A stretch of 64,000 nt of DNA from Cylicocyclus nassatus (taxonomy: Eukaryota > Nematoda > Chromadorea > Rhabditida > Strongylidae), in the NCBI GenBank assembly GCA_958299035.1, contig CATQJL010000223.1, positions 48,720,162 to 48,784,161 on the forward strand, in the 5' to 3' direction. The notes beneath the pieces are model-generated. The model saw only the letters and a list, made by a program, of their open reading frames with translations. It made no database searches and was not told where the DNA came from. Every line of letters begins with the position of its first letter. Position 1 is the first letter of the stretch. This document shows positions 46,281 to 59,223 of the stretch, in pieces. The position numbers were made by a program, and so were the translations under genes.

Positions 46281-47767
46281 ACATGAGAGTATTTTGCGAA
46301 GCAAAGCATGCGGAAGATTTCTTTGTGTATTGTTTTCGAGTTGCATAATTTTTCAGCATGTTAAGGTGCAAGTGAGCTCATTTGGAATCCGAAATTCAAA
46401 GCTAGATTCAGTTTGTGTGGCGCACTATAAATCAACAGAGTTTCTAAGGACGTGGGGGTATAGCTCAGTGGTAGAGCATTTGACTGCAGATCAAGAGGTC
46501 CCCGGTTCAAATCCGGGTGCCCCCTTCTCTTTTGCTGAATTTGTTTAGCACTCAAATATGGTACCCTATGAGTCGCCATAATTGCTAAACTTGTAAAGTA
46601 GTAAGTATGACATTCGGACTTATGCCTTCGTACCACCAAAAGTTTCGACCCTGGCAGGACTCGAACCTGCAATCTTCGGATCCGAAGTCCGACGCCTTAT
46701 CCATTAGGCCACAAGGCCACATGAGAGTATTTTGCGAAGCAAAGCATGCGGAAGATTTCTTTGTGTATTGTTTTCGAGTTGCATAATTTTTCAGCATGTT
46801 AAGGTGCAAGTGAGCTCATTCGGAATCCGAAATTCAAAGCTAGATTCAGTTTGTGTGGCGCACTATAAATCACCAGAGTTTCTAAGGACGTGGGGGTATA
46901 GCTCAGTGGTAGAGCATTTGACTGCAGATCAAGAGGTCCCCGGTTCAAATCCGGGTGCCCCCTTCTCTTTTGCTGAATTTGTTTAGCACTCAAATATGGT
47001 ACCCTATGAGTCGCCATAATTGCTAAACTTGTAAAGTAGTAAGTATGACATTCGGACTTATGCCTTCGTACCACCAAAAGTTTCGACCCTGGCAGGACTC
47101 GAACCTGCAATCTTCGGATCCGAAGTCCGACGCCTTATCCATTAGGCCACAAGGCCACATGAGAGTATTTTGCGAAGCAAAGCATGCGGAAGATTTCTTT
47201 GTGTATTGTTTTCGAGTTGCATAATTTTTCAGCATGTTAAGGTGCAAGTGAGCTCATTTGGAATCCGAAATTCAAAGCTAGATTCAGTTTGTGTGGCGCA
47301 CTATAAATCACCAGAGTTTCTAAGGACGTGGGGGTATAGCTCAGTGGTAGAGCATTTGACTGCAGATCAAGAGGTCCCCGGTTCAAATCCGGGTGCCCCC
47401 TTCTCTTTTGCTGAATTTGTTTAGCACTCAAATATGGTACCCTATGAGTCGCCATAATTGCTAAACTTGTAAAGTAGTAAGTATGACATTCGGACTTATG
47501 CCTTCGTACCACCAAAAGTTTCGACCCTGGCAGGACTCGAACCTGCAATCTTCGGATCCGAAGTCCGACGCCTTATCCATTAGGCCACAAGGCCACATGA
47601 GAGTATTTTGCGAAGCAAAGCATGCGGAAGATTTCTTTGTGTATTGTTTTCGAGTTGCATAATTTTTCAGCATGTTAAGGTGCAAGTGAGCTCATTTGGA
47701 ATCCGAAATTCAAAGCTAGATTCAGTTTGTGTGGCGCACTATAAATCACCAGAGTTTCTAAGGACGT

Positions 47768-47839
47768 GGGGGTATAGCTCAGTGGTAGAGCATTTGACTG
47801 CAGATCAAGAGGTCTCCGGTTCAAATCCGGGTGCCCCCT
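47768..47839 (+). tRNA. tRNA-Cys variant, C49 to T (third copy)
   Basis: Base 47815, 55 units downstream of the second copy. Either an independent mutation or long-range exchange. Confidence 0.8.
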
Positions 47840-48835
47840 TCTCTTTTGCTGAATTTGTTTAGCACTCAAATATGGTACCCTATGAGTCGCCATAATTGCT
47901 AAACTTGTAAAGTAGTAAGTATGACATTCGGACTTATGCCTTCGTACCACCAAAAGTTTCGACCCTGGCAGGACTCGAACCTGCAATCTTCGGATCCGAA
48001 GTCCGACGCCTTATCCATTAGGCCACAAGGCCACATGAGAGTATTTTGCGAAGCAAAGCATGCGGAAGATTTCTTTGTGTATTGTTTTCGAGTTGCATAA
48101 TTTTTCAGCATGTTAAGGTGCAAGTGAGCTCATTTGGAATCCGAAATTCAAAGCTAGATTCAGTTTGTGTGGCGCACTATAAATCACCAGAGTTTCTAAG
48201 GACGTGGGGGTATAGCTCAGTGGTAGAGCATTTGACTGCAGATCAAGAGGTCCCCGGTTCAAATCCGGGTGCCCCCTTCTCTTTTGCTGAATTTGTTTAG
48301 CACTCAAATATGGTACCCTATGAGTCGCCATAATTGCTAAACTTGTAAAGTAGTAAGTATGACATTCGGACTTATGCCTTCGTACCACCAAAAGTTTCGA
48401 CCCTGGCAGGACTCGAACCTGCAATCTTCGGATCCGAAGTCCGACGCCTTATCCATTAGGCCACAAGGCCACATGAGAGTATTTTGCGAAGCAAAGCATG
48501 CGGAAGATTTCTTTGTGTATTGTTTTCGAGTTGCATAATTTTTCAGCATGTTAAGGTGCAAGTGAGCTCATTTGGAATCCGAAATTCAAAGCTAGATTCA
48601 GTTTGTGTGGCGCACTATAAATCACCAGAGTTTCTAAGGACGTGGGGGTATAGCTCAGTGGTAGAGCATTTGACTGCAGATCAAGAGGTCCCCGGTTCAA
48701 ATCCGGGTGCCCCCTTCTCTTTTGCTGAATTTGTTTAGCACTCAAATATGGTACCCTATGAGTCGCCATAATTGCTAAACTTGTAAAGTAGTAAGTATGA
48801 CATTCGGACTTATGCCTTCGTACCACCAAAAGTTT

Positions 48836-48890
48836 CGACCCTGGCAGGACTCGAACCTGCAATCTTCGGATCCGAAGTCCGACGCCTTAT
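48836..48890 (-). pseudogene. tRNA-Arg truncated by adapter sequence
   Basis: Positions 19-73 of the tRNA are present, then the adapter replaces positions 1-18. Probably not a biological pseudogene but a library artefact. Confidence 0.9.
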
Positions 48891-48916
48891 AGTACTCTGC
48901 GTTGATACCACTGCTT
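48891..48916 (-). other. Foreign adapter sequence (SMART / PacBio gDNA amplification type)
   Basis: The minus strand reads AAGCAGTGGTATC...GCAGAGTACT, the complete 26-nt primer/adapter used in SMART cDNA and low-input gDNA amplification libraries. It replaces exactly 26 bases of the repeat (between GACGCCTTAT and GTATTTTGCG), so unit phase is kept. Everything to the left is subfamily A and everything to the right is subfamily B. Confidence 0.95.
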
Positions 48917-49957
48917 GTATTTTGCGATGCAAAGCATGCGGAAGATTTCTTTGTGTATTGTTTTCGAGTTGCATAATTTTTCAGCATGTTAAGGAGCAAG
49001 TGAGCTCATTTGGAATCCGAAATTCAAAGCTAGATTCAGTTTGTGTGGCGCACTATAAATCACCAGAGTTTCTAAGGACGTGGGGGTATAGCTCAGTGGT
49101 AGAGCATTTGACTGCAGATCAAGAGGTCCCCGGTTCAAATCCGGGTGCCCCCTTCTCTTTTGCTGAATGTGTTTAGCACTCAAATATGGTACCCGATGAG
49201 TCGCCATAATTGCTAAATTTGTAAAGTAGTAAGTATGACATTCGGACTTATGCCTTCGTACCACCAAAAGTTTCGACCCTGGCAGGACTCGAACCTGCAA
49301 TCTTCGGATCCGAAGTCCGACGCCTTATCCATTAGGCCACAAGGCCACATGAGAGTATTTTGCGATGCAAAGCATGCGGAAGATTTCTTTGTGTATTGTT
49401 TTCGAGTTGCATAATTTTTCAGCATGTTAAGGAGCAAGTGAGCTCATTTGGAATCCGAAATTCAAAGCTAGATTCAGTTTGTGTGGCGCACTATAAATCA
49501 CCAGAGTTTCTAAGGACGTGGGGGTATAGCTCAGTGGTAGAGCATTTGACTGCAGATCAAGAGGTCCCCGGTTCAAATCCGGGTGCCCCCTTCTCTTTTG
49601 CTGAATGTGTTTAGCACTCAAATATGGTACCCGATGAGTCGCCATAATTGCTAAATTTGTAAAGTAGTAAGTATGACATTCGGACTTATGCCTTCGTACC
49701 ACCAAAAGTTTCGACCCTGGCAGGACTCGAACCTGCAATCTTCGGATCCGAAGTCCGACGCCTTATCCATTAGGCCACAAGGCCACATGAGAGTATTTTG
49801 CGATGCAAAGCATGCGGAAGATTTCTTTGTGTATTGTTTTCGAGTTGCATAATTTTTCAGCATGTTAAGGAGCAAGTGAGCTCATTTGGAATCCGAAATT
49901 CAAAGCTAGATTCAGTTTGTGTGGCACACTATAAATCACCAGAGTTTCTAAGGACGT

Positions 49958-50029
49958 GGGGGTATAGCTCAGTGGTAGAGAATTTGACTGCAGATCAAGA
50001 GGTCCCCGGTTCAAATCCGGGTGCCCCCT
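49958..50029 (+). tRNA. tRNA-Cys variant, C25 to A
   Basis: Base 49981 (GAGAATTTG for GAGCATTTG) breaks the G10-C25 pair closing the D stem; function is doubtful. The unit also has GCACAC for GCGCAC upstream (49926). The change is found in five B units. Confidence 0.8.
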
Positions 50030-50587
50030 TCTCTTTTGCTGAATGTGTTTAGCACTCAAATATGGTACCCGATGAGTCGCCATAATTGCTAAATTTGTAA
50101 AGTAGTAAGTATGACATTCGGACTTATGCCTTCGTACCACCAAAAGTTTCGACCCTGGCAGGACTCGAACCTGCAATCTTCGGATCCGAAGTCCGACGCC
50201 TTATCCATTAGGCCACAAGGCCACATGAGAGTATTTTGCGATGCAAAGCATGCGGAAGATTTCTTTGTGTATTGTTTTCGAGTTGCATAATTTTTCAGCA
50301 TGTTAAGGAGCAAGTGAGCTCATTTGGAATCCGAAATTCAAAGCTAGATTCAGTTTGTGTGGCGCACTATAAATCACCAGAGTTTCTAAGGACGTGGGGG
50401 TATAGCTCAGTGGTAGAGCATTTGACTGCAGATCAAGAGGTCCCCGGTTCAAATCCGGGTGCCCCCTTCTCTTTTGCTGAATGTGTTTAGCACTCAAATA
50501 TGGTACCCGATGAGTCGCCATAATTGCTAAATTTGTAAAGTAGTAAGTATGACATTCGGACTTATGCCTTCGTACCACCAAAAGTTT

Positions 50588-50659
50588 CGACCCTGCAGGA
50601 CTCGAACCTGCAATCTTCGGATCCGAAGTCCGACGCCTTATCCATTAGGCCACAAGGCC
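50588..50659 (-). pseudogene. tRNA-Arg with 1-nt deletion at the T-stem/acceptor junction
   Basis: Plus-strand CCCTGCAGG replaces CCCTGGCAGG, so one C is lost between T-stem position 65 and acceptor position 66. The tRNA is 72 nt with one stem shortened by a pair, breaking the usual 7+5 stacking geometry. It always lies in the unit directly after a C25A tRNA-Cys. Confidence 0.7.
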
Positions 50660-51270
50660 ACATGAGAGTATTTTGCGATGCAAAGCATGCGGAAGATTTC
50701 TTTGTGTATTGTTTTCGAGTTGCATAATTTTTCAGCATGTTAAGGAGCAAGTGAGCTCATTTGGAATCCGAAATTCAAAGCTAGATTCAGTTTGTGTGGC
50801 ACACTATAAATCACCAGAGTTTCTAAGGACGTGGGGGTATAGCTCAGTGGTAGAGCATTTGACTGCAGATCAAGAGGTCCCCGGTTCAAATCCGGGTGCC
50901 CCCTTCTCTTTTGCTGAATGTGTTTAGCACTCAAATATGGTACCCGATGAGTCGCCATAATTGCTAAATTTGTAAAGTAGTAAGTATGACATTCGGACTT
51001 ATGCCTTCGTACCACCAAAAGTTTCGACCCTGGCAGGACTCGAACCTGCAATCTTCGGATCCGAAGTCCGACGCCTTATCCATTAGGCCACAAGGCCACA
51101 TGAGAGTATTTTGCGATGCAAAGCATGCGAAAGATTTCTTTGTGTATTGTTTTCGAGTTGCATAATTTTTCAGCATGTTAAGGAGCAAGTGAGCTCATTT
51201 GGAATCCGAAATTCAAAGCTAGATTCAGTTTGTGTGGCGCACTATAAATCACCAGAGTTTCTAAGGACGT

Positions 51271-51342
51271 GGGGGTATAGCTCAGTGGTAGAGCATTTGA
51301 TTGCAGATCAAGAGGTCCCCGGTTCAAATCCGGGTGCCCCCT
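51271..51342 (+). tRNA. tRNA-Cys variant, C32 to T
   Basis: Base 51301 changes the anticodon-loop base 32 from C to T, a pyrimidine swap that leaves GCA intact and is probably tolerated. The unit also has GCGAAAG for GCGGAAG at 51130. Confidence 0.8.
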
Positions 51343-53460
51343 TCTCTTTTGCTGAATGTGTTTAGCACTCAAATATGGTACCCGATGAGTCGCCATAATT
51401 GCTAAATTTGTAAAGTAGTAAGTATGACATTCGGACTTATGCCTTCGTACCACCAAAAGTTTCGACCCTGGCAGGACTCGAACCTGCAATCTTCGGATCC
51501 GAAGTCCGACGCCTTATCCATTAGGCCACAAGGCCACATGAGAGTATTTTGCGATGCAAAGCATGCGGAAGATTTCTTTGTGTATTGTTTTCGAGTTGCA
51601 TAATTTTTCAGCATGTTAAGGAGCAAGTGAGCTCATTTGGAATCCGAAATTCAAAGCTAGATTCAGTTTGTGTGGCGCACTATAAATCACCAGAGTTTCT
51701 AAGGACGTGGGGGTATAGCTCAGTGGTAGAGCATTTGACTGCAGATCAAGAGGTCCCCGGTTCAAATCCGGGTGCCCCCTTCTCTTTTGCTGAATGTGTT
51801 TAGCACTCAAATATGGTACCCGATGAGTCGCCATAATTGCTAAATTTGTAAAGTAGTAAGTATGACATTCGGACTTATGCCTTCGTACCACCAAAAGTTT
51901 CGACCCTGGCAGGACTCGAACCTGCAATCTTCGGATCCGAAGTCCGACGCCTTATCCATTAGGCCACAAGGCCACATGAGAGTATTTCGCGATGCAAAGC
52001 ATGCGGAAGATTTCTTTGTGTATTGTTTTCGAGTTGCATAATTTTTCAGCATGTTAAGGAGCAAGTGAGCTCATTTGGAATCCGAAATTCAAAGCTAGAT
52101 TCAGTTTGTGTGGCGCACTATAAATCACCAGAGTTTCTAAGGACGTGGGGGTATAGCTCAGTGGTAGAGCATTTGACTGCAGATCAAGAGGTCCCCGGTT
52201 CAAATCCGGGTGCCCCCTTCTCTTTTGCTGAATGTGTTTAGCACTCAAATATGGTACCCGATGAGTCGCCATAATTGCTAAATTTGTAAAGTAGTAAGTA
52301 TGACATTCGGACTTATGCCTTCGTACCACCAAAAGTTTCGACCCTGGCAGGACTCGAACCTGCAATCTTCGGATCCGAAGTCCGACGCCTTATCCATTAG
52401 GCCACAAGGCCACATGAGAGTATTTTGCGATGCAAAGCATGCGGAAGATTTCTTTGTGTATTGTTTTCGAGTTGCATAATTTTTCAGCATGTTAAGGAGC
52501 AAGTGAGCTCATTTGGAATCCGAAATTCAAAGCTAGATTCAGTTTGTGTGGCGCACTATAAATCACCAGAGTTTCTAAGGACGTGGGGGTATAGCTCAGT
52601 GGTAGAGCATTTGACTGCAGATCAAGAGGTCCCCGGTTCAAATCCGGGTGCCCCCTTCTCTTTTGCTGAATGTGTTTAGCACTCAAATATGGTACCCGAT
52701 GAGTCGCCATAATTGCTAAATTTGTAAAGTAGTAAGTATGACATTCGGACTTATGCCTTCGTACCACCAAAAGTTTCGACCCTGGCAGGACTCGAACCTG
52801 CAATCTTCGGATCCGAAGTCCGACGCCTTATCCATTAGGCCACAAGGCCACATGAGAGTATTTTGCGATGCAAAGCATGCGGAAGATTTCTTTGTGTATT
52901 GTTTTCGAGTTGCATAATTTTTCAGCATGTTAAGGAGCAAGTGAGCTCATTTGGAATCCGAAATTCAAAGCTAGATTCAGTTTGTGTGGCGCACTATAAA
53001 TCACCAGAGTTTCTAAGGACGTGGGGGTATAGCTCAGTGGTAGAGCATTTGACTGCAGATCAAGAGGTCCCCGGTTCAAATCCGGGTGCCCCCTTCTCTT
53101 TTGCTGAATGTGTTTAGCACTCAAATATGGTACCCGATGAGTCGCCATAATTGCTAAATTTGTAAAGTAGTAAGTATGACATTCGGACTTATGCCTTCGT
53201 ACCACCAAAAGTTTCGACCCTGGCAGGACTCGAACCTGCAATCTTCGGATCCGAAGTCCGACGCCTTATCCATTAGGCCACAAGGCCACATGAGAGTATT
53301 TTGCGATGCAAAGCATGCGGAAGATTTCTTTGTGTATTGTTTTCGAGTTGCATAATTTTTCAGCATGTTAAGGAGCAAGTGAGCTCATTTGGAATCCGAA
53401 ATTCAAAGCTAGATTCAGTTTGTGTGGCACACTATAAATCACCAGAGTTTCTAAGGACGT

Positions 53461-53532
53461 GGGGGTATAGCTCAGTGGTAGAGAATTTGACTGCAGATCA
53501 AGAGGTCCCCGGTTCAAATCCGGGTGCCCCCT
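53461..53532 (+). tRNA. tRNA-Cys variant, C25 to A (second)
   Basis: Base 53484, eight units after the first; starts the 10-unit duplicated block together with the GCACAC variant at 53429. Confidence 0.8.
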
Positions 53533-54090
53533 TCTCTTTTGCTGAATGTGTTTAGCACTCAAATATGGTACCCGATGAGTCGCCATAATTGCTAAATTTG
53601 TAAAGTAGTAAGTATGACATTCGGACTTATGCCTTCGTACCACCAAAAGTTTCGACCCTGGCAGGACTCGAACCTGCAATCTTCGGATCCGAAGTCCGAC
53701 GCCTTATCCATTAGGCCACAAGGCCACATGAGAGTATTTTGCGATGCAAAGCATGCGGAAGATTTCTTTGTGTATTGTTTTCGAGTTGCATAATTTTTCA
53801 GCATGTTAAGGAGCAAGTGAGCTCATTTGGAATCCGAAATTCAAAGCTAGATTCAGTTTGTGTGGCGCACTATAAATCACCAGAGTTTCTAAGGACGTGG
53901 GGGTATAGCTCAGTGGTAGAGCATTTGACTGCAGATCAAGAGGTCCCCGGTTCAAATCCGGGTGCCCCCTTCTCTTTTGCTGAATGTGTTTAGCACTCAA
54001 ATATGGTACCCGATGAGTCGCCATAATTGCTAAATTTGTAAAGTAGTAAGTATGACATTCGGACTTATGCCTTCGTACCACCAAAAGTTT

Positions 54091-54162
54091 CGACCCTGCA
54101 GGACTCGAACCTGCAATCTTCGGATCCGAAGTCCGACGCCTTATCCATTAGGCCACAAGGCC
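54091..54162 (-). pseudogene. tRNA-Arg with 1-nt deletion (second)
   Basis: Same loss at about 54098, in the unit after the C25A copy at 53461. Confidence 0.7.
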
Positions 54163-54773
54163 ACATGAGAGTATTTTGCGATGCAAAGCATGCGGAAGAT
54201 TTCTTTGTGTATTGTTTTCGAGTTGCATAATTTTTCAGCATGTTAAGGAGCAAGTGAGCTCATTTGGAATCCGAAATTCAAAGCTAGATTCAGTTTGTGT
54301 GGCACACTATAAATCACCAGAGTTTCTAAGGACGTGGGGGTATAGCTCAGTGGTAGAGCATTTGACTGCAGATCAAGAGGTCCCCGGTTCAAATCCGGGT
54401 GCCCCCTTCTCTTTTGCTGAATGTGTTTAGCACTCAAATATGGTACCCGATGAGTCGCCATAATTGCTAAATTTGTAAAGTAGTAAGTATGACATTCGGA
54501 CTTATGCCTTCGTACCACCAAAAGTTTCGACCCTGGCAGGACTCGAACCTGCAATCTTCGGATCCGAAGTCCGACGCCTTATCCATTAGGCCACAAGGCC
54601 ACATGAGAGTATTTTACGATGCAAAGCATGCGGAAGATTTCTTTGTGTATTGTTTTCGAGTTGCATAATTTTTCAGCATGTTAAGGAGCAAGTGAGCTCA
54701 TTTGGAATCCGAAATTCAAAGCTAGATTCAGTTTGTGTGGCGCACTATAAATCACCAGAGTTTCTAAGGACGT

Positions 54774-54845
54774 GGGGGTATAGCTCAGTGGTAGAGAATT
54801 TGACTGCAGATCAAGAGGTCCCCGGTTCAAATCCGGGTGCCCCCT
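54774..54845 (+). tRNA. tRNA-Cys variant, C25 to A (third)
   Basis: Base 54797, three units after the second. Upstream it has TTTTACGATG (54616) rather than the GCACAC variant. Confidence 0.8.
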
Positions 54846-55403
54846 TCTCTTTTGCTGAATGTGTTTAGCACTCAAATATGGTACCCGATGAGTCGCCATA
54901 ATTGCTAAATTTGTAAAGTAGTAAGTATGACATTCGGACTTATGCCTTCGTACCACCAAAAGTTTCGACCCTGGCAGGACTCGAACCTGCAATCTTCGGA
55001 TCCGAAGTCCGACGCCTTATCCATTAGGCCACAAGGCCACATGAGAGTATTTTGCGATGCAAAGCATGCGGAAGATTTCTTTGTGTATTGTTTTCGAGTT
55101 GCATAATTTTTCAGCATGTTAAGGAGCAAGTGAGCTCATTTGGAATCCGAAATTCAAAGCTAGATTCAGTTTGTGTGGCGCACTATAAATCACCAGAGTT
55201 TCTAAGGACGTGGGGGTATAGCTCAGTGGTAGAGCATTTGACTGCAGATCAAGAGGTCCCCGGTTCAAATCCGGGTGCCCCCTTCTCTTTTGCTGAATGT
55301 GTTTAGCACTCAAATATGGTACCCGATGAGTCGCCATAATTGCTAAATTTGTAAAGTAGTAAGTATGACATTCGGACTTATGCCTTCGTACCACCAAAAG
55401 TTT

Positions 55404-55475
55404 CGACCCTGCAGGACTCGAACCTGCAATCTTCGGATCCGAAGTCCGACGCCTTATCCATTAGGCCACAAGGCC
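55404..55475 (-). pseudogene. tRNA-Arg with 1-nt deletion (third)
   Basis: Same loss at about 55411, in the unit after the C25A copy at 54774. Confidence 0.7.
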
Positions 55476-57838
55476 ACATGAGAGTATTTTGCGATGCAAA
55501 GCATGCGGAAGATTTCTTTGTGTATTGTTTTCGAGTTGCATAATTTTTCAGCATGTTAAGGAGCAAGTGAGCTCATTTGGAATCCGAAATTCAAAGCTAG
55601 ATTCAGTTTGTGTGGCACACTATAAATCACCAGAGTTTCTAAGGACGTGGGGGTATAGCTCAGTGGTAGAGCATTTGACTGCAGATCAAGAGGTCCCCGG
55701 TTCAAATCCGGGTGCCCCCTTCTCTTTTGCTGAATGTGTTTAGCACTCAAATATGGTACCCGATGAGTCGCCATAATTGCTAAATTTGTAAAGTAGTAAG
55801 TATGACATTCGGACTTATGCCTTCGTACCACCAAAAGTTTCGACCCTGGCAGGACTCGAACCTGCAATCTTCGGATCCGAAGTCCGACGCCTTATCCATT
55901 AGGCCACAAGGCCACATGAGAGTATTTTACGATGCAAAGCATGCGGAAGATTTCTTTGTGTATTGTTTTCGAGTTGCATAATTTTTCAGCATGTTAAGGA
56001 GCAAGTGAGCTCATTTGGAATCCGAAATTCAAAGCTAGATTCAGTTTGTGTGGCGCACTATAAATCACCAGAGTTTCTAAGGACGTGGGGGTATAGCTCA
56101 GTGGTAGAGCATTTGACTGCAGATCAAGAGGTCCCCGGTTCAAATCCGGGTGCCCCCTTCTCTTTTGCTGAATGTGTTTAGCACTCAAATATGGTACCCG
56201 ATGAGTCGCCATAATTGCTAAATTTGTAAAGTAGTAAGTATGACATTCGGACTTATGCCTTCGTACCACCAAAAGTTTCGACCCTGGCAGGACTCGAACC
56301 TGCAATCTTCGGATCCGAAGTCCGACGCCTTATCCATTAGGCCACAAGGCCACATGAGAGTATTTTGCGATGCAAAGCATGCGAAAGATTTCTTTGTGTA
56401 TTGTTTTCGAGTTGCATAATTTTTCAGCATGTTAAGGAGCAAGTGAGCTCATTTGGAATCCGAAATTCAAAGCTAGATTCAGTTTGTGTGGCGCACTATA
56501 AATCACCAGAGTTTCTAAGGACGTGGGGGTATAGCTCAGTGGTAGAGCATTTGACTGCAGATCAAGAGGTCCCCGGTTCAAATCCGGGTGCCCCCTTCTC
56601 TTTTGCTGAATGTGTTTAGCACTCAAATATGGTACCCGATGAGTCGCCATAATTGCTAAATTTGTAAAGTAGTAAGTATGACATTCGGACTTATGCCTTC
56701 GTACCACCAAAAGTTTCGACCCTGGCAGGACTCGAACCTGCAATCTTCGGATCCGAAGTCCGACGCCTTATCCATTAGGCCACAAGGCCACATGAGAGTA
56801 TTTTGCGATGCAAAGCATGCGGAAGATTTCTTTGTGTATTGTTTTCGAGTTGCATAATTTTTCAGCATGTTAAGGAGCAAGTGAGCTCATTTGGAATCCG
56901 AAATTCAAAGCTAGATTCAGTTTGTGTGGCGCACTATAAATCACCAGAGTTTCTAAGGACGTGGGGGTATAGCTCAGTGGTAGAGCATTTGACTGCAGAT
57001 CAAGAGGTCCCCGGTTCAAATCCGGGTGCCCCCTTCTCTTTTGCTGAATGTGTTTAGCACTCAAATATGGTACCCGATGAGTCGCCATAATTGCTAAATT
57101 TGTAAAGTAGTAAGTATGACATTCGGACTTATGCCTTCGTACCACCAAAAGTTTCGACCCTGGCAGGACTCGAACCTGCAATCTTCGGATCCGAAGTCCG
57201 ACGCCTTATCCATTAGGCCACAAGGCCACATGAGAGTATTTTGCGATGCAAAGCATGCGGAAGATTTCTTTGTGTATTGTTTTCGAGTTGCATAATTTTT
57301 CAGCATGTTAAGGAGCAAGTGAGCTCATTTGGAATCCGAAATTCAAAGCTAGATTCAGTTTGTGTGGCGCACTATAAATCACCAGAGTTTCTAAGGACGT
57401 GGGGGTATAGCTCAGTGGTAGAGCATTTGACTGCAGATCAAGAGGTCCCCGGTTCAAATCCGGGTGCCCCCTTCTCTTTTGCTGAATGTGTTTAGCACTC
57501 AAATATGGTACCCGATGAGTCGCCATAATTGCTAAATTTGTAAAGTAGTAAGTATGACATTCGGACTTATGCCTTCGTACCACCAAAAGTTTCGACCCTG
57601 GCAGGACTCGAACCTGCAATCTTCGGATCCGAAGTCCGACGCCTTATCCATTAGGCCACAAGGCCACATGAGAGTATTTTGCGATGCAAAGCATGCGGAA
57701 GATTTCTTTGTGTATTGTTTTCGAGTTGCATAATTTTTCAGCATGTTAAGGAGCAAGTGAGCTCATTTGGAATCCGAAATTCAAAGCTAGATTCAGTTTG
57801 TGTGGCACACTATAAATCACCAGAGTTTCTAAGGACGT

Positions 57839-57910
57839 GGGGGTATAGCTCAGTGGTAGAGAATTTGACTGCAGATCAAGAGGTCCCCGGTTCAAATCCG
57901 GGTGCCCCCT
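57839..57910 (+). tRNA. tRNA-Cys variant, C25 to A (fourth)
   Basis: Base 57862, 4,378 bp after the second: the duplicated counterpart. Confidence 0.8.
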
Positions 57911-58468
57911 TCTCTTTTGCTGAATGTGTTTAGCACTCAAATATGGTACCCGATGAGTCGCCATAATTGCTAAATTTGTAAAGTAGTAAGTATGACATTC
58001 GGACTTATGCCTTCGTACCACCAAAAGTTTCGACCCTGGCAGGACTCGAACCTGCAATCTTCGGATCCGAAGTCCGACGCCTTATCCATTAGGCCACAAG
58101 GCCACATGAGAGTATTTTGCGATGCAAAGCATGCGGAAGATTTCTTTGTGTATTGTTTTCGAGTTGCATAATTTTTCAGCATGTTAAGGAGCAAGTGAGC
58201 TCATTTGGAATCCGAAATTCAAAGCTAGATTCAGTTTGTGTGGCGCACTATAAATCACCAGAGTTTCTAAGGACGTGGGGGTATAGCTCAGTGGTAGAGC
58301 ATTTGACTGCAGATCAAGAGGTCCCCGGTTCAAATCCGGGTGCCCCCTTCTCTTTTGCTGAATGTGTTTAGCACTCAAATATGGTACCCGATGAGTCGCC
58401 ATAATTGCTAAATTTGTAAAGTAGTAAGTATGACATTCGGACTTATGCCTTCGTACCACCAAAAGTTT

Positions 58469-58540
58469 CGACCCTGCAGGACTCGAACCTGCAATCTTCG
58501 GATCCGAAGTCCGACGCCTTATCCATTAGGCCACAAGGCC
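58469..58540 (-). pseudogene. tRNA-Arg with 1-nt deletion (fourth)
   Basis: Same loss at about 58476; counterpart of 54091 at +4,378. Confidence 0.7.
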
Positions 58541-59151
58541 ACATGAGAGTATTTTGCGATGCAAAGCATGCGGAAGATTTCTTTGTGTATTGTTTTCGAG
58601 TTGCATAATTTTTCAGCATGTTAAGGAGCAAGTGAGCTCATTTGGAATCCGAAATTCAAAGCTAGATTCAGTTTGTGTGGCACACTATAAATCACCAGAG
58701 TTTCTAAGGACGTGGGGGTATAGCTCAGTGGTAGAGCATTTGACTGCAGATCAAGAGGTCCCCGGTTCAAATCCGGGTGCCCCCTTCTCTTTTGCTGAAT
58801 GTGTTTAGCACTCAAATATGGTACCCGATGAGTCGCCATAATTGCTAAATTTGTAAAGTAGTAAGTATGACATTCGGACTTATGCCTTCGTACCACCAAA
58901 AGTTTCGACCCTGGCAGGACTCGAACCTGCAATCTTCGGATCCGAAGTCCGACGCCTTATCCATTAGGCCACAAGGCCACATGAGAGTATTTTACGATGC
59001 AAAGCATGCGGAAGATTTCTTTGTGTATTGTTTTCGAGTTGCATAATTTTTCAGCATGTTAAGGAGCAAGTGAGCTCATTTGGAATCCGAAATTCAAAGC
59101 TAGATTCAGTTTGTGTGGCGCACTATAAATCACCAGAGTTTCTAAGGACGT

Positions 59152-59223
59152 GGGGGTATAGCTCAGTGGTAGAGAATTTGACTGCAGATCAAGAGGTCCC
59201 CGGTTCAAATCCGGGTGCCCCCT
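59152..59223 (+). tRNA. tRNA-Cys variant, C25 to A (fifth)
   Basis: Base 59175, 4,378 bp after the third. Confidence 0.8.

Larger units (their letters stand above)
9526..48890. repeat. Tandem array, subfamily A: 90 units of 438 bp, each tRNA-Cys(+) / tRNA-Arg(-)
   Basis: The repeat begins at 9526 (TGCGGAAGATTTC) in a truncated first unit. tRNA-Cys genes start at 9671+438k (k=0-60), then 36381+438k (k=0-14) after an 8-bp deletion, then 42950+438k (k=0-13) after a 1-bp deletion. Each tRNA-Arg occupies the minus strand from Cys start +192 to +264. Spacers are as conserved as the tRNAs: I see no change across the first 12 units. Subfamily A is defined by GCGAAGC, AAGGTGC, GAATTTG, CCCTATG and AAACTTG in the spacers. 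The array stops at an adapter sequence. Confidence 0.97.

Noticed and set aside
48891..48916. A genuine insertion or recombination motif at the A/B boundary.
   Set aside because: The sequence is a complete commercial adapter, so a biological origin is very unlikely.
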